Shown here piece after piece: positions 6,186-8,702 of a stretch of 8,702 nucleotides of DNA. The stretch lies in NCBI GenBank assembly GCA_041687475.1, contig JAWLBW010000199.1:1-8702 (forward strand), given 5' to 3'. A program made the translations under genes and the position numbers. Under the pieces are notes generated by a model, which saw only the letters and a program-made list of their open reading frames with translations, searched no databases and was not told the DNA's origin. Positions within the stretch are counted from its first letter, which is position 1. Every line of letters starts with the position of its first letter. The stretch is from JAWLBW01 sp041687475 (lineage in GTDB: Bacteria; J088; JAWLBW01).

Positions 6186-7007
6186 ATGCGTGTTCGTCAC
6201 ATTCCACTGATTCTGTCTCTGACGGTCGCCATGCCGGCGACGGCTTTCGGTACCGAAGAGGGACCTGCGCCGCGGGGGCCGTCTGTCGAGCGGGCGATGC
6301 CTGACACGCTGCCCGACGAGGCGAGCCAGGGCGTCATTCAGACGCCGTCGGAACAGGAAAGCGTCATACCTTCGTACGGCGATACTTCGGTCACGGGCGA
6401 GACGCAGCCCTTCGGGCAAGACGACCCGGTGCAGGGCCAGCAACCCCGATTCGACCGTGACGTTCTGCCCGCACCCGACATGCGGGAATTGCCGCCGCCC
6501 GAAGCCGAAACCGACGAAGAGGTCGGCGACATTGCCGATCTGGCGCCCGCCGACGAAAGACCGGCCACCGATACCACCGAGGCCGACGTGTTGCCCGTGC
6601 CCGAAGAGGGTAATTGGCGTTCGAGCGGCAAGGCCACCGAGCAGACACGGCCCCTCGCGCCGGGCGAAGAGACGCAGCCCGATCTGGTTCCGCAACCGCA
6701 GCGGGAGGGAGAGCAGGGAAGCGAGGTCGAGCCCGACGTGGTGCCTGATCGTCCGGGGCTGGTACCCGACGAAGAACAGGTGATGCCCGGCCGTCCCGGA
6801 ATTCCGGCGAACCCCGACGCCCCACCCGGTCAGCGGTCGCCCGAAGGCGGTATGCCGGGCGAGATTGAAGAAACCGAAAGCGTGGTGCCCCAGCCCGGCG
6901 AGCCCGACGATCGTCGCTACGAGGTCTTTTCGATTCCCGCCCCCGAGGGCGAGCGAATCTGGGAAGACAGTGACGATAAGATAGAGGGCGGTTTCGGCCC
7001 CATGTGA
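6186..7007 (+). CDS. exported acidic proline-rich protein, probably disordered (273 aa)
   Basis: I do not recognise the family. A Sec-type signal peptide is clear: basic MRVRH, a hydrophobic core (6-16) and the AxA site PATA ending at residue 20. The mature part has no cysteine, very few aromatic residues and a strong excess of Glu, Asp and Pro, so it should be extended and unfolded. A short hydrophobic-proline motif of the form (D/E)-x-V-(L/V/I)-P-x-P recurs at about 58, 92, 134, 166, 184, 191, 232 and 248. The motifs may be contact points for a partner or spacers across the periplasm or wall. The ATG at 6186 is chosen because AGGGAGG (6170-6176) lies 9 nt upstream; an in-frame ATG at 6162 would add eight residues. 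The gene stands alone: repeats upstream, a terminator hairpin and convergent rpsT downstream. The periplasm, cell surface and secreted space are all possible. Codon use and composition do not suggest recent transfer. Confidence 0.75.
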   Translation: MRVRHIPLILSLTVAMPATAFGTEEGPAPRGPSVERAMPDTLPDEASQGVIQTPSEQESVIPSYGDTSVTGETQPFGQDDPVQGQQPRFDRDVLPAPDMRELPPPEAETDEEVGDIADLAPADERPATDTTEADVLPVPEEGNWRSSGKATEQTRPLAPGEETQPDLVPQPQREGEQGSEVEPDVVPDRPGLVPDEEQVMPGRPGIPANPDAPPGQRSPEGGMPGEIEETESVVPQPGEPDDRRYEVFSIPAPEGERIWEDSDDKIEGGFGPM

Positions 7008-7076
7008 AGGCGAAGCGTCGGGAGCGGGCCGACAGAGACGGGGAGTTCCGAGGCGAAGCGCCGCAGCACGCACGAA

Positions 7077-7105
7077 AGCCTGGAAAGGCCAAGGCCTTCC
7101 AGGCT
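7077..7105. terminator. bidirectional terminator hairpin between the proline-rich protein and rpsT
   Basis: agcctggaaaggcc - aa - ggccttccaggct forms a long GC-rich stem (about 13 bp with one bulged A). It lies between two convergent genes, 69 nt after one stop and 38 nt after the other. T-richness after the stem is modest on both sides (ttcgttgtgatt on plus, ttcgtg on minus), so it may need help, but position and stem strength fit a shared terminator. Confidence 0.65.
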
Positions 7106-7143
7106 TCGTTGTGATTCATTCCGCCACGGAGAGCGGGCTGAAA

Positions 7144-7422
7144 TCAGGCTTCGGCTTTTTCCGAAAGCGCGTTCACGCGGCGGACGAGACGACCGACCTT
7201 ACGCGAAACGGTCTTCTTGGGCATCACGCCTTTCGAACCGGCCTTCTCGAGCGCACGAATGGCTTCGACCAGCGCGGCGCGAGCCTCGTCGACCGTGTTC
7301 TTGGCGGCGGCGTCGGTAACCTTACGCACGCGCGACTTCACATTGGTCTTGACGGCTTTGTTGCGCAGGCGGCGCTTTTCGTTCTGCTTCGTACGCTTGA
7401 TGGCGGACTTGATATTGGGCAT
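7144..7422 (-). CDS. rpsT: 30S ribosomal protein S20 (92 aa)
   Basis: S20 is a primary 16S rRNA-binding protein of the small subunit, a three-helix bundle needed for correct 30S assembly. The sequence is unmistakable: MPNIKSAIKRTKQNEKRRLRN at the N-terminus, the central KSRVRKVTDAA helix, and the GVMPKKTVSRKVGRLVRRVN segment typical of the S20 C-terminal helix. The length is normal (87-92 residues). GGAG lies 11 nt ahead of the ATG on the minus strand. It is a single-gene unit with its own strong promoter and a terminator downstream. In E. coli S20 represses its own translation; nothing here proves or excludes that. The N-terminus with Pro2 and Ile8 is more like non-proteobacterial versions, from memory. 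Confidence 0.98.
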   Translation of the reverse strand: MPNIKSAIKRTKQNEKRRLRNKAVKTNVKSRVRKVTDAAAKNTVDEARAALVEAIRALEKAGSKGVMPKKTVSRKVGRLVRRVNALSEKAEA

Positions 7423-7455
7423 GGAACCAAAATCTCCGTAGAAAGATAATCCCTC

Positions 7456-7485
7456 ATTCTAAACTTGCGCGCCCCCCTCTGTCAA
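7456..7485 (-). promoter_or_regulatory. near-consensus sigma-70 promoter of rpsT
   Basis: On the minus strand TTGACA (7485-7480) is followed after 18 bp by TAGAAT (7461-7456), a 6/6 and 5/6 match. Transcription would start near 7449, leaving a leader of about 27 nt with the ribosome site. The GC-rich spacer is typical of growth-controlled ribosomal promoters in general terms. Confidence 0.8.
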
Positions 7486-7640
7486 GGCGAAGTCGCCCGT
7501 GTCGTGGGTAAGATGGGCGAGCCGGCGACCGGGAAACGACGAGACATGCAGTAAGTCCTTTCTGACGAGAAGCCGGCCGAACCTTGCAGGCGCTGGGGGC
7601 ACCTGGGTCCGGGGGGCGCGTCGGATATCACTTCGCGACA
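7486..7640. other. non-coding part of a 451-bp gene-free stretch
   Basis: The stretch without a gene runs from 7423 to 7873 and holds the rpsT leader and promoter, this segment, a 58-bp repeat pair, and the promoter of the next gene. In this segment I see no convincing gene. There is a long-loop inverted repeat TCGCCC (7493-7498) / GGGCGA (7515-7520), nothing more. Open frames on the minus strand here have arginine-rich, repeat-derived translations and no family match. Confidence 0.4.
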
Positions 7641-7774
7641 ACTCCGTCCGTGCAGCACGCGATCGCCCCTTCTCCCCTTCACCCGCTCTCCCCATCGACG
7701 CCCGCACGTGCAGCACGTGGCGCCCCTTCACCCCCTCACACGCTCTCGCCATCAACGTCCGTCCGTGCAGCACG
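7641..7774. repeat. 58-bp spacer repeat, two full units and a partial third
   Basis: Units start near 7641, 7701 and 7758. Each carries the palindrome cgtgcagcacg (7649-7659, 7707-7717, 7764-7774), then a C-rich tail (cgccccttc..cc) and gctctc(c/g)ccatc(g/a)acg. The palindrome-to-palindrome distances are 58 and 57 bp. The third unit breaks off into a T-tract. The same element occurs again at 8488-8563. Confidence 0.75.
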
Positions 7775-7810
7775 TAGAGCGCTTTTTTCTTCGTTCACGA
7801 CGATAACCTG

Positions 7811-7819
7811 TGCTATCAT
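7811..7819 (+). promoter_or_regulatory. extended -10 promoter of the coiled-coil gene
   Basis: TG-c-TATCAT is an extended -10 with 5/6 match to TATAAT. The -35 is weak (ttcgtt or ttcacg region at 7790-7799), following a T-tract at 7783-7788. The start would be near 7826, about 48 nt before the GTG. Confidence 0.5.
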
Positions 7820-7862
7820 CGGCGGCGTGATGACCGCTTACCGCGGCATTTGATGCTACGAT

Positions 7863-7867
7863 GGAGG
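7863..7867 (+). promoter_or_regulatory. ribosome binding site that sets the GTG start at 7874
   Basis: A perfect GGAGG stands 6 nt before the GTG at 7874. This decides against the in-frame TTG at 7850 and ATG at 7853: an ATG start at 7853 would place the site inside the coding region. Confidence 0.75.
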
Positions 7868-7873
7868 CAGACT

Positions 7874-8425
7874 GTGTCCGATCCGGTTTACGACACGCAC
7901 GATTTCGTCCGGCGCCTGCATGAGGCCGGCATGCCGGATAAGCAGGCTGAAGTTCTGGCGGCTGAAAACATGCACATGATGACGGAAATTCTGGCTACCA
8001 AAGAAGACATCCGTGTCTTGGAGACGGTGACGCTGAGGCAGTTTGCTGACCTTCGTGCGCAAGTGGCCGAATACCGGGCCGAACTGAAGGCCGATGTGGC
8101 TGACGTACGCCGTGAACTGTCGGAATGCCGTTTGGACCTCAAGACTGAAATTGTCGAATGTCGCTCAGAGCTCAAAGCCGACATTGCCGATGTGCGTCGC
8201 GAACTGGCCGACTGTCGCTCAGAGCTCAAAGCCGACATTGCCGATGTGCGTCGTGAACTGGCCGACTGCCGCGCAGAGCTCAAAGCCGATATCGCCTCGC
8301 TCCGTGTAGATATGTCGAGTATACAGAACAGGGTCGATTCGCTCGAGAACCGGCTTCTGATTCGCCTGGGGGGGCTTGTGATTGCCGTGCAAGCGGCTGC
8401 ATTGGCAATCGGCAGTCTCTTTTGA
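7874..8425 (+). CDS. DUF1640/CCDC90-like coiled-coil protein with C-terminal membrane anchor (183 aa)
   Basis: The N-terminus (YDTHDFVRRLHEAGMPDKQAEVLAAE, residues 6-31) is the head typical of the DUF1640 family, bacterial relatives of the mitochondrial calcium-uniporter regulators MCUR1/CCDC90; the bacterial role is unknown. After it, residues about 37-160 form one long charged helix. Residues 70-141 are built from an 18-residue repeat (an 11-residue plus a 7-residue piece, ELKADIADVRR + ELADCRS); the units at 99-116 and 117-134 are nearly identical. Each carries one cysteine (Cys85, 96, 114, 132). A hydrophobic segment at 162-183 (RLGGLVIAVQAAALAIGSLF) ends the protein, giving a tail anchor with the stalk in the cytoplasm. 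The GTG start is set by GGAGG. The gene stands alone between two blocks of 58-bp repeats. The extra repeats make this copy longer in the stalk than I would expect; copy number may vary between strains. Confidence 0.8.
   Translation: MSDPVYDTHDFVRRLHEAGMPDKQAEVLAAENMHMMTEILATKEDIRVLETVTLRQFADLRAQVAEYRAELKADVADVRRELSECRLDLKTEIVECRSELKADIADVRRELADCRSELKADIADVRRELADCRAELKADIASLRVDMSSIQNRVDSLENRLLIRLGGLVIAVQAAALAIGSLF
8168..8296 (+). repeat. 54-bp in-frame tandem repeat within the coiled-coil gene
   Basis: Units 8168-8221 and 8222-8275 differ at three bases (51 of 54 identical) and a third partial copy runs to 8296. Two of the three changes are silent. An older, more diverged copy begins at 8081. 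The near identity at DNA level points to recent duplication by slippage or unequal crossing-over. Confidence 0.9.
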
Positions 8426-8438
8426 GAACCAGACGGGG

Positions 8439-8459
8439 CTCCCGGTCAACCTCCGGGAG
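8439..8459 (+). terminator. hairpin downstream of the coiled-coil gene
   Basis: ctcccgg-tcaacct-ccgggag is a perfect 7-bp GC-rich stem with a 7-nt loop, 13 nt after the stop codon. No T-tract follows, so intrinsic termination is uncertain, but the position is right. Confidence 0.4.
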
Positions 8460-8487
8460 TACGGCACGGGGTTATTGCCATTGTCGG

Positions 8488-8563
8488 TACGTCCGTGCAG
8501 CAGGTGGGGTCGCCCCCTCTCGCACGCTCCCCCTCTCACTATCAAGGTCCGTCCGTGCAGCCG
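8488..8563. repeat. 58-bp spacer repeat, second block (one full unit and a partial)
   Basis: Cores gtccgtgcag at 8491-8500 and 8551-8560 are 60 bp apart, in the same orientation as at 7641-7774. The C-rich stretch and the ctatcaagg end match the ccatcaacg end of the other block. The palindrome is broken here (cgtgcagcagg, cgtgcagccgc), so these copies are older or decayed. Confidence 0.7.
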
Positions 8564-8580
8564 CCCATCGTGTTCTGCCG

Positions 8581-8628
8581 GTCTGAGGGTCTGACAGTCT
8601 GAAAGTCCGACAGTCTGACAGCCTGCCA
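8581..8628. repeat. tandem 8-bp repeat array (6 copies)
   Basis: Octamers are gtctgagg, gtctgaca, gtctgaaa, gtccgaca, gtctgaca, gcctgcca, with a possible degenerate seventh before (8573-8580). It begins 18 bp after the last 58-bp repeat core and stops 9 bp before the end of the minus-strand gene. Confidence 0.8.
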
Positions 8629-8637
8629 GGCGGCCGT

Positions 8638-8702
8638 TCACCCCTTCTTGATTGTCTGCCATGCCGCTTCCTTTTCTTCGGGCATGAGGTCTTCGAGCCG
8701 GA
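8638..8702 (-). CDS. C-terminal end of an unidentified protein (runs off the window)
   Basis: On the minus strand the frame reads RLEDLMPEEKEAAWQTIKKG and then TGA. The amphipathic, Glu/Lys-rich composition and the codon choice look like a true protein terminus, and the GC-rich spacer with repeats starts right after it. Only 20 residues are visible, so no family can be named. A chance open frame is possible. Confidence 0.5.
   Translation of the reverse strand, partial: RLEDLMPEEKEAAWQTIKKG

Noticed and set aside
6102..7073. 323-codon minus-strand open frame opposite the proline-rich protein
   Set aside because: Long antisense frames are common in GC-rich DNA. The plus strand has a signal peptide and an AGGGAGG site, and the minus frame runs through the terminator hairpin.
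7459..7773. Minus-strand open frame of 104 codons with a passable C-terminal look
   Set aside because: Most of it is the translation of the 58-bp repeats, it overlaps the rpsT promoter, and no ribosome site is seen.
7764..7788. Intrinsic terminator made of the third repeat palindrome and the T-tract
   Set aside because: The palindrome core cannot fold beyond a 4-bp stem, it is 9 nt away from the T-tract, and no plus-strand gene ends upstream.
7641..8563. CRISPR array or integron attC sites
   Set aside because: The units are degenerate with no unique spacers of constant length, and the integron core GTTRRRY is absent. No Cas gene or integrase is present.

Overview
The window reads as an ordinary stretch of chromosome from a GC-rich, double-membraned (diderm) bacterium. 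Evidence for this is a LolC/LolE-type lipoprotein-sorting permease, two predicted lipoproteins, an MscS-type channel, an exported proline-rich protein and a chromosomal rpsT. No phage, transposase, plasmid, CRISPR or RNA gene is visible. The phylum cannot be fixed from the sequence alone; S20 starts MPNIKSAIKR rather than the MANIKSAKKR style I associate with most Proteobacteria.

Layout. Bases 1-3131 (+) are a compact run: the 3' end of a LolC/LolE-family permease, two small lipoprotein genes that overlap each other, then an MscS-family channel. A clearly AT-rich patch (about 3197-3285) with a good -10 box opens a second unit (3309-4876, +). It holds a small basic protein with an AT-hook-like tip and a possible helix-turn-helix, followed by a JmjC/cupin-like putative Fe(II)/2-oxoglutarate oxygenase. 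Convergent to it is a hot-dog thioesterase of the FlK type (4911-5336, -). Divergent from that is a membrane protein with an N-terminal four-cysteine zinc-ribbon motif (5460-5972, +), probably made from a nearly leaderless mRNA.

Bases 5973-6185 are non-coding and carry two separate arrays of 7-bp tandem repeats. Then come an exported, acidic, proline-rich, probably disordered protein (6186-7007, +), a terminator hairpin, and convergent rpsT (7144-7422, -) with a near-consensus promoter. The rest is a coiled-coil, tail-anchored DUF1640-like protein (7874-8425, +) bracketed on both sides by a degenerate 57-60 bp intergenic repeat built around the palindrome cgtgcagcacg. An 8-bp tandem array follows, next to the 3' end of a minus-strand gene that runs off the window.

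How the genes may work together: the first block is envelope biology (lipoprotein export plus lipoproteins). The 3309-4876 pair could be a DNA-binding protein and a modifying oxygenase, but that link rests only on adjacency. The most unusual signals are the three unrelated short-period arrays and the 58-bp repeat family in the spacers, the basic protein/oxygenase pair, the FlK-type active site, and the cysteine-bearing 18-residue repeat helix. I see no clear evidence for a complete new defence or mobile system.
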